A DNA stretch of 64,000 bases from Pomphorhynchus laevis. Its lineage: Eukaryota; Acanthocephala; Palaeacanthocephala; Echinorhynchida; Pomphorhynchidae. Made by a program: the position numbers and the translations under genes. The DNA is taken from assembly GCA_012934845.2 (NCBI GenBank), contig WNNJ02000570.1, forward strand, positions 62,001 to 126,000. Reading direction: 5' to 3'. The notes below the pieces were generated by a model, which saw only the letters and a list, made by a program, of their open reading frames with translations, did not search any database and had not been told where the DNA came from. Below are positions 50,515-61,464 of the stretch, piece by piece (positions within the stretch are counted from its first letter, which is position 1; every line of letters begins with the position of its first letter).

Positions 50515-52441
50515 GCACTAGGCAGTCTGATTAGGATCACTATGAAGAGTTACAAGGCGGAAAGCAACGATAAGAAGACGAATTTGAACACGACAATAAA
50601 TTGTAGGCAAATCGAGAGAAGCAAGATGGTAGGATGTATGATCAAAACGACGAAGACGGAGGAGAATTCGGACAGCTGCGTTGACGATGCGTTGTAGGGG
50701 AAGAAGAGTGGATTTAGGTGAATTGGAAAATAGACTAAGACAATAATCGAGTCTAGAAAAAAGGAGAGATGATATGAGAGTCATACAAGAAGTTAAATCG
50801 ATCAATCTACGAACTTGACGGAGATTGCGGAGTATCAAGGTAGATGAGCGTACTTTATCTCTAACGAAAGGTTTAAGTGAAAGTCGGTTGTCAAAATGGA
50901 AGCCTAGGAAAACGAGATTATCAACGATTGGAAGAATTGTAGAATTTAATGATACGGAGGGAGGTTCGAAGCCGAGGCGTCGAGGTAGGATCCACATAAT
51001 TTTGGATTTATCAGGATTCAGAGAAAGGCGAAGGGAAGAAAGATGATTGGAAATTGAGACAAGACAGTCGGAAGCAGAAACACTAAGATCGTGAATATGA
51101 TAAACAGGTGCATGAGCATAGATGAGAATGTCATCAGCATATTGCATAACATCGAAGTTAAATTCATGAGAAATCGAAGACAAATCACCGAGAAGAAGAG
51201 AGAAAAGCATATGGCCTAATACGGAGCCTTGTGGAACACCGGACGGAATGGACGAAGGATGGGAGAGAGAAGAGTTAGAATAGACGCGAAATGTAAAAGA
51301 GTTTAGAGAGGGTTGGGAGAAGTGAGATAGGACGGTAAGAAGATGGTAGTGAGGAGTCGAGAGATTGCTTTTCGATGAGAGGACGAACAGTTGCGCATTT
51401 TCAGATGGAAGGAAATGTACGACTGCGAATAAACGAGTTGAACAATGTGGTTAGGACGGGTAAGATAGAGGAGCAGATATTTTTAAGCAAGTGAGTGGGA
51501 ATTGGGTCAGAAGGAGAGGTTTTATTAGGTAATGACAGCAGAACCGAAGAAACTTCATCAGACGAAACGGGAAGAAAGTGGAATAGTTCTGGGAGGGAAG
51601 TATTTAAAGAGAAGAGTGGGTACGAGGGGGCTATGGATAGTAGGGAAAGTAAATTAGATAGCTTAGTTTGTAGATAAGAAGAAAATTCATCAGGGTAGAT
51701 GATTGTGAAAGAATTGAGTTTTTTGATTTTCCAATGAGATTTAGAATTGGAAGAGGACTCGAGTTGATTTCGCCAAAAGAGAATACGTTTAGTACGCATA
51801 AGAATGAGATGTGAACGGCGTAGAGAAAAGTAGGAATCACGAAGATTTGGAGGGAGTGAGTTGGGAGAACGTTTAAGAAAACGATTATACACACGAAAAG
51901 AGTGACGGAGTCGACGCTTAGAAAGACTACAGTCAGAATCGAACCAGGGAGCATGGCGCAAGCGCTGAGAGCGTCGGAGTCGACTAGGCATAAGTTTATT
52001 GATAATAGACATAAGTTCAGAATCAAACAGAATGCAGAGATCATCGGGAGAGAGATAGTTAAGAGGAAGTGAAAAGAGTGAAGAATTGAGTAAGGCTGTG
52101 CAGAGAATAGGGATATCGAGAAGTTTCCAGGGTCGACTTGGTGTGGATATTGGTGGAGGCGGAGAAGGAGGATGGGGACGAGTAAGAGTAATTGTGACAA
52201 GGAAATGATCGGACAAACCAGGATCAGTAATTGACAAGGAGGTATAGTCATTGAAGCAGTTAGGAACAGCAATGATGTCGAGAGCACCGCCGAGAATATG
52301 AGTTGGGCTTGTTGAAAGTAATTTATAGTTAAAATCAGAAAAAAGATTAGTTAAAGTGATAGAGTCAGACGGGCGATCAAGACGAATGTTAATGACACCG
52401 AGAACAAAAGAAGGAGTATAAGACAATGAACAGTGAGACAT
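50515..52441 (-). mobile_element. L2-like LINE (family G), long copy with internal polymerase deletion
   Basis: On the minus strand: the end of an exo-endonuclease domain (VPNCFNDYT, ITDPGLSDHFLVTI), a proline-rich linker, HAPWFDSDCSLSKRRLRHSF, the polymerase entry SLPNKTSPSDPIPTHLLK and SIWK-like DNA. A short frame change follows at about 51400. The next conserved block is GVPQGSVLGHMLFSLLLGDL, so most of fingers and palm (the HGFR and DFxxAFD motifs) is missing. Then QYADDILIYAHA, LGFHFDNRLSLKPFVRDKVR and LPLQRIVNAAVRILLRL. The 3' tail is absent. Clade L2 or a close CR1 relative. Confidence 0.85.
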
Positions 52442-53159
52442 TAGAAAAAAGAAAGAATCTGTTTTCGAATTTAATGAATCAGATTCATTAAATCTGTATT
52501 TTAATGTATATATCCGGTCAGAAGAAATTCACAAGAACCGTGACCCAAAAAAATAATCTGTTTTCGGTAAAACTGAGTTGTGATTATCATGTATTTAATA
52601 ATTATCATGTAATTATATTTTTCTTTGCCATTTATAACTAGTCCAGGACCAAATTAAGTTCAAAAATAATTATCATTAAATAATCATTAAAAGACTAATT
52701 TATCCATTTCGCAAACTGCTGTTAATATCATCAGAAACAAAACCAGTTTTATTAATGAAACCAGTTTTATTGACCAGTTTTATAACTGGTCAAAACTGCT
52801 TTTCAAAACCAGTTTTATTGATGCTTAACATTTTTTTTTCTTTCTTGCGCACCGTTGCACTCATGGCCCGATTTCAAACTTCAGAATTAATCTATAACAA
52901 CGTACGCTAAATGTTCAGACGCCGGATTTCTGATTTCAAGTAATTGATTTAATTTATTGTATTTTAAATTTTGCCCAGCCGAAAGGCGAAATGGGAAATA
53001 AATCGCTGCATTATTATTAATTATTATTTATTATTACAACTATCGTTATTACAAGCAACTATTGTCTCCGTGTATTTAGACATTTGTTCCCTACTAGATT
53101 TAAATTCATGAGTAAACTTTTTTGTAGTCTTGCGTTTGTTCACGATAATGATAATTGTA
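52442..53159. other. Spacer with a LINE-like 3' tail
   Basis: Near 52970-53040 TTTGCCCAGCCGAAAGGCG precedes an ATT-rich run, like 12015-12095. A small repeat (CCAGTTTTATTGA, three times) lies at about 52745-52825. No gene. Confidence 0.45.
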
Positions 53160-53213
53160 ATTATTATTATTAATGTTTCAACAGCACATAAAAGCATGGC
53201 TTAATTGGCTGGT

Positions 53214-55205
53214 TCACTGCAGAAAAAAAGAAAATATAATAAAAGTATCACAAATACGGAAAAGCAGCTTTCCCCATGGCATCCTCCATCCGTAATTTCT
53301 TTTTGAATTCGTTGATATTGCTACTGTGGACTTGTAAGCGTACAGCTTGTACGCATTTGCCACATTAAATAAATTTGTATTATTATTATTACTGCACACT
53401 GTTGACTCTCCAAGCCTATTCCACAGAGATACAACTCGCCGATCAAATTGGACAGCTCGTGATTTTCTTATCCTTTCACGTCGCAGGGTTAAACCATGGC
53501 CTCGGAGGATATTGGATGAGCGCAAATGAAGACAATCTCGAAGTGGATGATCCAAATCATTAAGAATTTGCCAGACCATACTCATATCGATGTACCGGCG
53601 GGTCCACGTGACAGTCTCAAGTCTAAGTGCTTTTAATCGATCAGGGTACGACAAAAATTTCAGTTGCGGTGCTAGCTTGGTAGCTCTATGAAGTACCCTC
53701 TCTGAACTAATATGTTCTTTTGAATTTTGGGGATACACACACGGCGCAGCATATAGAAGACGGCTCAACACATGAGCAAAGATTAGCGGACGTAGGGCAA
53801 ATTGATTGAGTGCAATGAAAGTGCGTCGAAGTTGACCGATTATCCCCAACGCATTTGAACAAGCATGTTCAGTATGTGTGACGGTACTCAAATCACTGTT
53901 TATCCACACTCCCAAGTCCTTATATTTGTTCACTCGTTCTATATCACTGCTTTGAAAGCTATAATTAACTAAAGATTGAGCATTTCCGCCACGAACACGT
54001 AAATGTTTGCATTTTGATATATTTACAATCAACCTATTGAGCAGAGCCCAATTTTCGACTTCATCGATATCCCGTTGCAGTTTGACTATATCATTGGGTG
54101 AACGAATTGCCCGCCAGATTTTCAAATCGTCTGCATATAAAAGCATCCGAGAATCAATAAATTCCGGGATATCGTTGATGTAGACACTAAATAACAATGG
54201 ACCCAATACTGAACCTTGAGGCACCCCTATATTACATGGCCGCGAAGAAGAGTAAAAATTATCTACATGCACACAATAACTACGATTGCTTAAAAACGAT
54301 TCAATCCATCTAACAAGCAAAAATGGAATGCCACTTTTCTCTAGTTTATTTAGGAGGAGTTTATGGTCTACTCTGTCAAATGCTTTAGAGAAATCGAAGA
54401 ATATGATGTCAGTAGCAATTGATACGGCTTTATTAGCTGACCAATCAAGATGGGCAGCGAGTAGATTAGTAACTGTCGAATAACCCTTACGGAAACCATG
54501 TTGCTCAGAAGCTATTACATTATTCTCACTATAAAACTTGACCATATAACCATGTATAATTCGCTCTAACATTCTACAACATAAGCAAGTAATACTTACT
54601 GGTCTATAATTGTCTACTGAAGATCTATCACCCTTTTTGAAGATGGGGTGAATGATCGATTGTTTCCACTCTTTTGGAAGATTCGTATCAATAATAGATT
54701 GTCGAAATATGTTACAAAGTGGTGTATATATTGAGTCTGCTATTCGACGAAGATATATCGAAGGTAACAAATCAGAACCTTTGGAGTTTGTCTCTTTAAG
54801 ACGATGCAGTTCAGCTAAAACTTTCTCAGGAGTTATCAAATTAGCTATGTCTAAACTAGGATATGAAACACTAGCACCTCTTATCGTCTCACTGTTCTGG
54901 ATAGGTTCAGAATACTCGTTTGTAGTCTCTTTGTACAAGTAAAAATGCCTTGAGAACATCTCAGCAAGGTCGTCTTCAATAACGCTATCAAAATATTGGC
55001 CAATTGTTTTATTAGCGTTCCTACTACTATTCACATATAGAAAGAGAGCTTTGGGATCATGTCTACAACTATGAGCTAGACCATTTTCAAATAAATAGCG
55101 CTTATGTCGCTTTAAAGAATTGAAGAAATTTCTCGCCTGCTTATAAACACCATATTCACAAAACCCACCCTTAAAGCATTTAAAACTGAAGTCACGAGCC
55201 TTCAT
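53214..55205 (-). CDS. Reverse transcriptase frame of LINE F copy 1
   Basis: 663 codons, open throughout. All motifs needed for polymerase activity are present, including FDFSKAFD and YADD. The C-terminal 50 codons are altered because a short insertion (53327-53390) is read through; the original end was SNINEFKKKLRM and then AFPYL, now in another frame. It acts in LINE RNPs in cis; host role none. Confidence 0.85.
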   Translation of the reverse strand: MKARDFSFKCFKGGFCEYGVYKQARNFFNSLKRHKRYLFENGLAHSCRHDPKALFLYVNSSRNANKTIGQYFDSVIEDDLAEMFSRHFYLYKETTNEYSEPIQNSETIRGASVSYPSLDIANLITPEKVLAELHRLKETNSKGSDLLPSIYLRRIADSIYTPLCNIFRQSIIDTNLPKEWKQSIIHPIFKKGDRSSVDNYRPVSITCLCCRMLERIIHGYMVKFYSENNVIASEQHGFRKGYSTVTNLLAAHLDWSANKAVSIATDIIFFDFSKAFDRVDHKLLLNKLEKSGIPFLLVRWIESFLSNRSYCVHVDNFYSSSRPCNIGVPQGSVLGPLLFSVYINDIPEFIDSRMLLYADDLKIWRAIRSPNDIVKLQRDIDEVENWALLNRLIVNISKCKHLRVRGGNAQSLVNYSFQSSDIERVNKYKDLGVWINSDLSTVTHTEHACSNALGIIGQLRRTFIALNQFALRPLIFAHVLSRLLYAAPCVYPQNSKEHISSERVLHRATKLAPQLKFLSYPDRLKALRLETVTWTRRYIDMSMVWQILNDLDHPLRDCLHLRSSNILRGHGLTLRRERIRKSRAVQFDRRVVSLWNRLGESTVCSNNNNTNLFNVANAYKLYAYKSTVAISTNSKRNYGWRMPWGKLLFRICDTFIIFSFFLQ
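53327..53390 (+). mobile_element. Solo LINE 3' tail inserted in LINE F, with ACTG target duplication
   Basis: Contains GTAAGCGTACAGCTTGTACG, CATTTGCCACATTAAATAAA and an ATT run, the same structure as the LINE G tails at 18165, 50045 and 62640. It is flanked by ACTG on both sides (53323-53326, 53391-53394). It is opposite in orientation to LINE F. Confidence 0.75.
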
Positions 55206-56191
55206 CTATGGAGGCTCGAGCCACCGTAGTTGGGAGGAAACCAACGAGCGCTTTTCCGACTAGTCTTAGACTTCAAAGGTGAGAATTTTACCATTAGATA
55301 ATAAAGCGTCACGCGAAAATGATCCCAGGCCTCGTCAACTCCGACAACAGCCGGATCAGGCCAACTTACTCTATGCAGCTTTGATGTAATAACATCATAG
55401 TTCGCCCGAAAAACATTAATCTGACGTTTGTACCGAGGATGATGAAACACCCTCATTTGTATATTTAGCAAAACTTTAACTACACAGTGATCAGACAAAC
55501 CAACAGGAGAATCATATTGGATACTACTGATTAATTGACTGTTTGTCGATAGGCAAAGATCAAGAAGGGAAGAACTACAACTTGAAAAGCGAGTATGTAC
55601 ATCAACAAATTGAGCAAGGCCACAATAAGCAAAACACTCCATAAGGTCACAAGATTCACTATCACAAGTAGGAAGAACCGTATTCGAAGTCCATTCAACA
55701 TCTGGCATATTCAGATCCCCAATTATCACAGTATCACAATCTCCTCGCGTATACAACTCTATCTCTTCAATGAGTTTCTTAGATATTGCCTTAGGAGCAC
55801 GATACACAAGACCCAGTATGATGGGTGAGCTGTTATCAAACTTCACCTGACACCACAAACTCTCAACTCTATCAATAGACGACTTACTCAAAACGCGCAC
55901 CTTAACTTCGTCTCTCATAAAGAGAGCTACTCCACCACCCCTACCCCCTATCCGATCACTACGGAACAAAGAATAGCCTGGGATGGATACCTCAGCATCG
56001 GATACATCACAATTAAGCCAAGATTCTGTAATACCAACTATAATTGGATTAACAGACTCGATCCTAAACTTTAGCTCATCGACTTTCTGTAACAAGCTCC
56101 GAACATTACAATAAAATATACTATGACTTTTATTCACACCAGTGCGAGTAATAATATCATCTCTAGCAATCTGACACACTTCAGATCCCAA
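55202..56191 (-). CDS. Endonuclease frame of LINE F copy 1
   Basis: 329 codons of an apurinic-type endonuclease that nicks target DNA for target-primed reverse transcription. The EWNxE and GDLN and SDHxx motifs are intact. Ends at a TGA overlapping the polymerase ATG. Confidence 0.85.
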   Translation of the reverse strand: MGSEVCQIARDDIITRTGVNKSHSIFYCNVRSLLQKVDELKFRIESVNPIIVGITESWLNCDVSDAEVSIPGYSLFRSDRIGGRGGGVALFMRDEVKVRVLSKSSIDRVESLWCQVKFDNSSPIILGLVYRAPKAISKKLIEEIELYTRGDCDTVIIGDLNMPDVEWTSNTVLPTCDSESCDLMECFAYCGLAQFVDVHTRFSSCSSSLLDLCLSTNSQLISSIQYDSPVGLSDHCVVKVLLNIQMRVFHHPRYKRQINVFRANYDVITSKLHRVSWPDPAVVGVDEAWDHFRVTLYYLMVKFSPLKSKTSRKSARWFPPNYGGSSLHR

Positions 56192-56329
56192 ATCAGCTAG
56201 GCACTTATATGCTGTAAGACCTTGCCAAAACCCTCCACATTCGTTTTGTATATAATGATGCTAGCATCAGTTAGCCAAATATTAAAATAGATATATTGTA
56301 TTAATATAATTAATTTACTATTTGAAGCA

Positions 56330-57405
56330 TTGATTTTACAAATTTACAAAATTCTACAAATATTTTGTAGACGTTCCTTTGCTGTGGAGCTGGTGAGTCT
56401 CTTTCTGAATGGTTTTATCTCACTCAAGGTGTTCCACAAGGCTGTATCCTTAGTCCCACTTTGTTTAATATCTACATCAACGAAATCGCTGAAAATGTTA
56501 CATGCCAGTGCCTATTATACGCCGATGACATGAAACTGTGGTGCATTTAATTTCGTGGTTGTTCTAGCTCTCCCCTACTACAATCAGATTTGGATATGGT
56601 TAGTAGTTGGTGTTCATCACACGGCTTAGTAATCAATGTTAGTAAATGTCGACATATGAGAATTGGTCAATCCCGATTACCTTCCCCTTCTTATCAATTC
56701 AGCTCAACAGTTATCGAATCAGTAAATCACTTTACTGATCTAGGTGTTGTTATCTCCTCCAATTTAAAATATCGTCTTCATTCTTCTGCGATTATTGCAA
56801 AATGCCGTAGAATTTTAGGATTTCTTCATCGAAACGTTAGACGACTTTAGCCAAAGGCTTTACGAATTGTATATTCGAGTCTCTTAAAATCACATATGCT
56901 CTATGCATCTCACGCGACACACCCTCAACTGAAATCAGAATTGAGTGAATTCGACAACATTTTGAGAAAAGCCACGCACTTGTTTCCGGCAACTCGCTCC
57001 ATTCCTTATCCAGTTAGACTAGAGAAGTTGGGTGTAAGATTGAATGCGATCTGTTGATTGCAGATCTTACACTAGTGTGGTTGTCGCTGCGCGTGCCTAA
57101 CCATCCGTGGCTGTTCTGTCTTTGTGAATCCTCAACGTTACGTGGATGAGCTATATTTGAAGCATCACTCAAAGCACCGAACAAATTGCACGACAGTGAT
57201 GGATCGCATCTGTAAAAGATGAAATGGATTATCACCTGGTGTGATCAACAGCTCTTATGCTGTGCAATTCAAAGAACGCCTAAAGCTTGACCTCGTGAAC
57301 TCTTGATGTTTTTTACGTTTTTTTTCTGTTTTTTTTTATTCGATGTGATGTTTTTTTACGAGCTTCAGCTCCCTTGGAAGTCAACATATAATAATAAAAA
57401 TAAAT
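56330..57405 (+). mobile_element. CR1-like LINE (family E), 5'-truncated with tail
   Basis: Polymerase C-terminal half in shifting frames: TQGVPQGCILSPTLFNIYIN, LLYADDMKLW, VINVSKCRHMRIG, LGVVISSNLKYR and LYASHATHPQL. The 3' end is ACGAGCTTCAGCTCCCTTGG (a hairpin) followed by ATA repeats at 57390-57405. ADDMKLW separates it from family F. Confidence 0.8.
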
Positions 57406-57410
57406 TACAC

Positions 57411-59510
57411 GGCGCGTGGAATTACTTTCAGAGAACCTTAGAGTCGCTGCTTATTTTATTCTCTCCACTTAGAAGCAGGACACGTCGAAAAGATTCTCCC
57501 TGGTTCGATTCTGAGTTACGTTCAGCATTGAGGACTCGTAATTTGATCTTCAATCGCTACAAAGTTGGGGAGTGTAGTTATGATGTTTTTAAACAGGCAA
57601 GAAATTTATTCAATTCATTGAAGAGAAAGAAGCGGTGTGCATTTGAGAATGCATTAGCTAACAAGTGTAAATACGATTTAAAGGTCCTTTTTCAGTACCT
57701 ATCAAGCAGGGGAGTGTTGATTCTTCGATTTGTCACTACTTCTATGACATTTCTGCGAATGACCTAGCTGAAGAGTTTGCGGCACACTATTGCACTTCAG
57801 TAGAGCCCGCAAATGAACATCAAACTTTTTGTATGGAATCTAGTGTGCTGAACACTTACTCTGACACGTGTCTTGAGTTGGACCTTGACAATTTGATAAC
57901 GCCAGCTAAAGTCTATTCCGAATTACGCCGTCTAAAAGCAAATAATTCAAGAGGTTGTGACTTACTACCTTCTGTTTATCTGCGCAGATTAGCAGGCTCA
58001 ATTTGCGTTCCTCTCTGTGCAATTTTTCGCCAGTCAATCTTGGAAAGATCTCTTCCTAATGTGTGGAAGCAGTCAATTGTTCTTCCCTACTTCAAGAAGG
58101 GAGATCGCTCTTCCGTCGAGAATTATAGGCCGGTGAGCATTACCTGCATTTGCTGTAGAGTGTTGGAGAGGTTTGTGCATCGCTACATGGTTGAGTTTTT
58201 TCGTGTAGGAAAAATTTTAGTCCCTAATCAGCACGGATTTCGGGAGGGTTATTCAACTGTTTCAAATTTGCTTGATGCTCATCTTGATTGGACAGCGAAT
58301 AAGACACATTATATCGATACAGACATTATATTCTTCGACTTTTCTAAAGCTTTTGATAGAGTAGATCATGGTCTACTTCTTCAGAAACTTGTCAATACTG
58401 GACTCCCAAACATAATAGTTGATTGGATTAGAGAATTTCTTCGTGATCGTTGCTTTCGAGTACTTGTCGATTGGTCATTGTCTGTGTCTAGAGAATGTCA
58501 TATTGGAGTACCTCAAGGTTCAGTTTTGGGTCCGCTTTTATTCAGCATTTATGTTAACGATTTGCCTGGGTGCATTCGCTCTCGATCATGTTTGTATGCA
58601 GATGACTTAAAAATATGGCGGCCCATTCATTCATGTGAGGATGTTGATAATTTGCAAACTGACATAGATAATTTGGAGTTGTGGGCGGCGTTAAACAAGC
58701 TTGTGATAAATGTTTCGAAATGCAAACACATGCGTATTATTGGTAATGCTCGCAAGCAACTAACATCAGCTTGTTACACATATAAGGACTGTATTGTGGA
58801 AAGTGTCGATAGTTACAAAGATTTAGGAGTATGGGTTACCTCTAATTTATCAACCAAAAAGCACACTGATCAAGCTTGTGCCAACTCCAATAAAATGATA
58901 GGTATGATTCGACGCGCGTTTGTTCGCGTTAATCCGACTGCTCTTCGGCCTCTGATTTTAGCACATGTATTGAGTAGACTTTTATATGCAGCTCCGGTTG
59001 TATACCCACGTACTGTGCATGAACATAAGAAATCAGAGAGGGTACTTCGCAGGGCAACAAAGCTAGCATCAACGTTGGCGTCGCTGCCTTATGAAGACAG
59101 ACTGAGATCATTAGGACTTGAGACCGTCACATGGACCCGTCGGTACATGGATATGTGCCTTGTTTGGCATTTATTCCAACGTCCTCATCACCCTCTTCGG
59201 AGTAGGGTTCAACTACGTTGTTCAAATGTTCTTCGCGGTCATTCTTTAACTATTCGAAGAAACAGAGTACAGAAATTGGGCGCGATGCAATTTGATAGAA
59301 GAATTGTTGAGCTGTGGAACAACCTTGATGCAGACACCGTTGGATGCAGTTCACTTAGTGCTTTTAAAAGAAGACTACGAATGGATCAAGCAATGTTTCG
59401 TGTTGCATTTCCTTATTTTAAAAACTAATTAATTTATTTACGAACTTATTGTGAGCCAGCTATTTGAGCTAATGCTCGTATGTTGTTGAATGTATAATAA
59501 TAATAATAAT
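57411..59510 (+). mobile_element. CR1/Jockey-like LINE (family F), copy 2, 5'-truncated
   Basis: It begins inside the linker between endonuclease and polymerase (GAWNYFQRTLESL), immediately after the tail of family E. After one frame change near 57760 a 531-codon polymerase frame runs 57833-59428: SRGCDLLPSVYLR, HGFREGYSTVSNLL, FFDFSKAFDRVDH, GVPQGSVLGPLLFSIYVNDL, LYADDLKIWR. It ends AFPYFKN. The 3' tail (GTGAGCCAGC, GAGCTAATGCTC) ends in six ATA units at 59510. It differs a lot from copy 1, so it is a different subfamily. Confidence 0.88.
57833..59428 (+). CDS. Reverse transcriptase frame of LINE F copy 2
   Basis: 531 codons covering fingers, palm and thumb without interruption. Palm motifs FDFSKAFD, PQGSVLGPLLF and YADD are intact. 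The N-terminal part of the protein is missing, so it cannot mobilise itself. Confidence 0.87.
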   Translation: MESSVLNTYSDTCLELDLDNLITPAKVYSELRRLKANNSRGCDLLPSVYLRRLAGSICVPLCAIFRQSILERSLPNVWKQSIVLPYFKKGDRSSVENYRPVSITCICCRVLERFVHRYMVEFFRVGKILVPNQHGFREGYSTVSNLLDAHLDWTANKTHYIDTDIIFFDFSKAFDRVDHGLLLQKLVNTGLPNIIVDWIREFLRDRCFRVLVDWSLSVSRECHIGVPQGSVLGPLLFSIYVNDLPGCIRSRSCLYADDLKIWRPIHSCEDVDNLQTDIDNLELWAALNKLVINVSKCKHMRIIGNARKQLTSACYTYKDCIVESVDSYKDLGVWVTSNLSTKKHTDQACANSNKMIGMIRRAFVRVNPTALRPLILAHVLSRLLYAAPVVYPRTVHEHKKSERVLRRATKLASTLASLPYEDRLRSLGLETVTWTRRYMDMCLVWHLFQRPHHPLRSRVQLRCSNVLRGHSLTIRRNRVQKLGAMQFDRRIVELWNNLDADTVGCSSLSAFKRRLRMDQAMFRVAFPYFKN

Positions 59511-60424
59511 AATTATATGTTTACATCTTATTTATATTTTAAACACTGTATCGAACAATCTTTAATAGAAAATATTCAAAAACAAATGAATATTCTGTAA
59601 ATTTATATTTTACAAATTAATAAATTTCAATAAAAAAAATATTGCCTTGAAATGCAATAACTATATTGCCTCGTCAAAATATTGCCTTAAAGTTACACAC
59701 CATAATAAAATTGAATTTTTAATAATGAAAACTCAAACGAAGCGCCTTGAAAAAAACAACAGTTCCAATATTCAATTAACTTTGAAAGGTTACCATTAAA
59801 TATATGAGTTGAGTGCATAAACTATCGAATTTGTCTTACATACAGGAAGTTATTCGCATTAAAGAGATAATCTATAAATACAATCTATAAATATAATATC
59901 TCAAATTTTAATAAATATCCTTTTAGAAAATGAATCAACATTACGAAGCAAAAATAATTTGGATTTTAATTACTTCGCAAAAATAATAATAATTTTCATT
60001 ACGACGCAAAAATAATTTGGATTCATTACGACGCTAAAATAATTTGGATTTTAATAATTGGAAGAATTTTAAATGGATGATCAATTTTTAGCTGAAAAAA
60101 TATTAAAAGAAAAAAATACTAAAATTAGTATTTAAAATACTAAATATCCAGAGTATCTTGTTTAAACTTCTCAATGTGTTCTATTGCTTAAAGTGGTAAA
60201 ATATAATTCGATTATGCTAGTACGAATTACTTATGAGTTCATATTCGAACGATAAGGTATGTTACTCATGAATGTGATGATCTCCATAAGTTGCTTACAA
60301 CATTTGCATAGAACGTTTACATTTTTGTGACAACACCACATTAAAGTGATCTCACTTTAGTTATTGAAATACGGCTTTTTGGGTTTATCTTATTTCAACT
60401 TTTATCAACCTATCTTAATTCTCC
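59511..60424. other. AT-rich spacer, nothing recognised
   Basis: A short internal duplication around 59990-60050 (TTACGACGCAAAAATAATTT types). No gene. Confidence 0.45.
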
Positions 60425-60715
60425 TTACTTTACCCCCCCCACGTAACACTTCCAAATAATTTACATCCTTCATTTAAAATCATCTCCAGTCACATCTCTG
60501 ATCAACCGATTCAACACCCCGCTCCTGTCACACTTGCTCCAACCAATATTAATTCTCTATCAAGCACCCCTGTCATTTCCACTTCTATCTGCTCATCTGC
60601 CTCGACTCCTACCAGCTCTGTCCGTCCACCACTTCCACGAAATCGTTTTTCTTCGCGCGATCGCTGTATAATCATATCAAACTTAAACTTTATATCAGGT
60701 TACATCCTACTTTTT
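60425..60715 (+). mobile_element. L2-like LINE (family G), ORF1 fragment
   Basis: Matches 61630-61990 from the ATTTACATCCTTC block through TCTGTCCGTCCACCACTTCC and CGCGCGATCG. Both ends are cut. Confidence 0.65.
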
Positions 60716-61464
60716 CCATATGCGGATCTCATTAGTTACCCTTGATTGAATGGTGGGTAAATCAGGGTGAAACGGAATTACCATTATCACAATCAGATCA
60801 GATAACTAAATCTACGTATTTTATAAATAAAAAACAATTAATAATTTTTATATTAAATTTTATAATTTATAAAGTTGAAATTAAAAATAAAAATTTAAAA
60901 TAAAAGTCAATTTTTATAAATTGACAAATAAATAACAGAAAAAATTACAACTGACTAAAATTATAAAAACTTTAAACTGGTTAAAATCTTTTGGTTAAAA
61001 ACTTATAACCTACAACGAGTTTTAACGAGAACGAAAACACATTTTTAATTTTCTTGGCATCTTATTATGGCAAAGAGAAAGCTAACTAAAAATGTCGGCC
61101 AGTAACTCAAGTTCGTCAAGGAAACTTACATCAAAAAGCAAATTGGGTGAGACAACAAGAACTGCAATGTTTGGACTCACGTTGCAATTCCTTTCACTGA
61201 CGAGGACAACGTTTCAGGACGGAATTACCTCTGCGGCTACTGTTGTGCTGCCATCGTAGGTAAGCTAATGAAGCATGACAACTCATACGGTGGGAACGTT
61301 CTGAAGGCTAACGAAACAGAGTTGCGCTTAATAAGGATATAAATGATGTATCTCATTCGACTCAGACTGCTGTGCTAAATAGACATCAACAAACGACAAA
61401 ATATCCTCCAAGCTGTCGTCGTCATCCGTTTGCTTACTAACTCCTTCGCCATATATGAATACCG
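60716..61464. other. Spacer with a PLE-A-like tail piece and possible LINE leader
   Basis: 60790-60945 is a weak PLE-A tail remnant. 61050-61330 is less A/T-rich and may be the LINE G 5' part, since LINE G ORF1 begins soon after, but I could not confirm a frame. Confidence 0.4.

Larger units (their letters stand above)
53160..56240 (-). mobile_element. CR1/Jockey-like LINE (family F), nearly complete
   Basis: The best-preserved LINE of the window. 56191-55202 encodes an endonuclease of the exo-endo-phosphatase fold: CNVRSLLQKVDEL, ITESWL, GYSLFRSDRIGGRGGGVALF, GDLNMPDVEW and a closing LSDHCVVKV, the catalytic E, D, N and H regions. 55205-53214 encodes the reverse transcriptase: NSKGSDLLPSIYLR, KKGDRSSVDNYRPVSITCLC, HGFRKGYSTVTNLL, FFDFSKAFDRVDH, GVPQGSVLGPLLFSVYINDI, LYADDLKIWR and a thumb region. 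The two frames overlap by four bases (ATGA). Comparison with the copy at 57411 shows that one reading frame was meant, so the split comes from a local frame change. A 64-base foreign insertion sits near the C-terminus. The 3' tail (GTGAACCAGCC to an ATT run) ends near 53160. Confidence 0.9.

Noticed and set aside
50825-51677. Plus-strand frames over the LINE G copy
   Set aside because: They are antisense shadows of the LINE coding strand.
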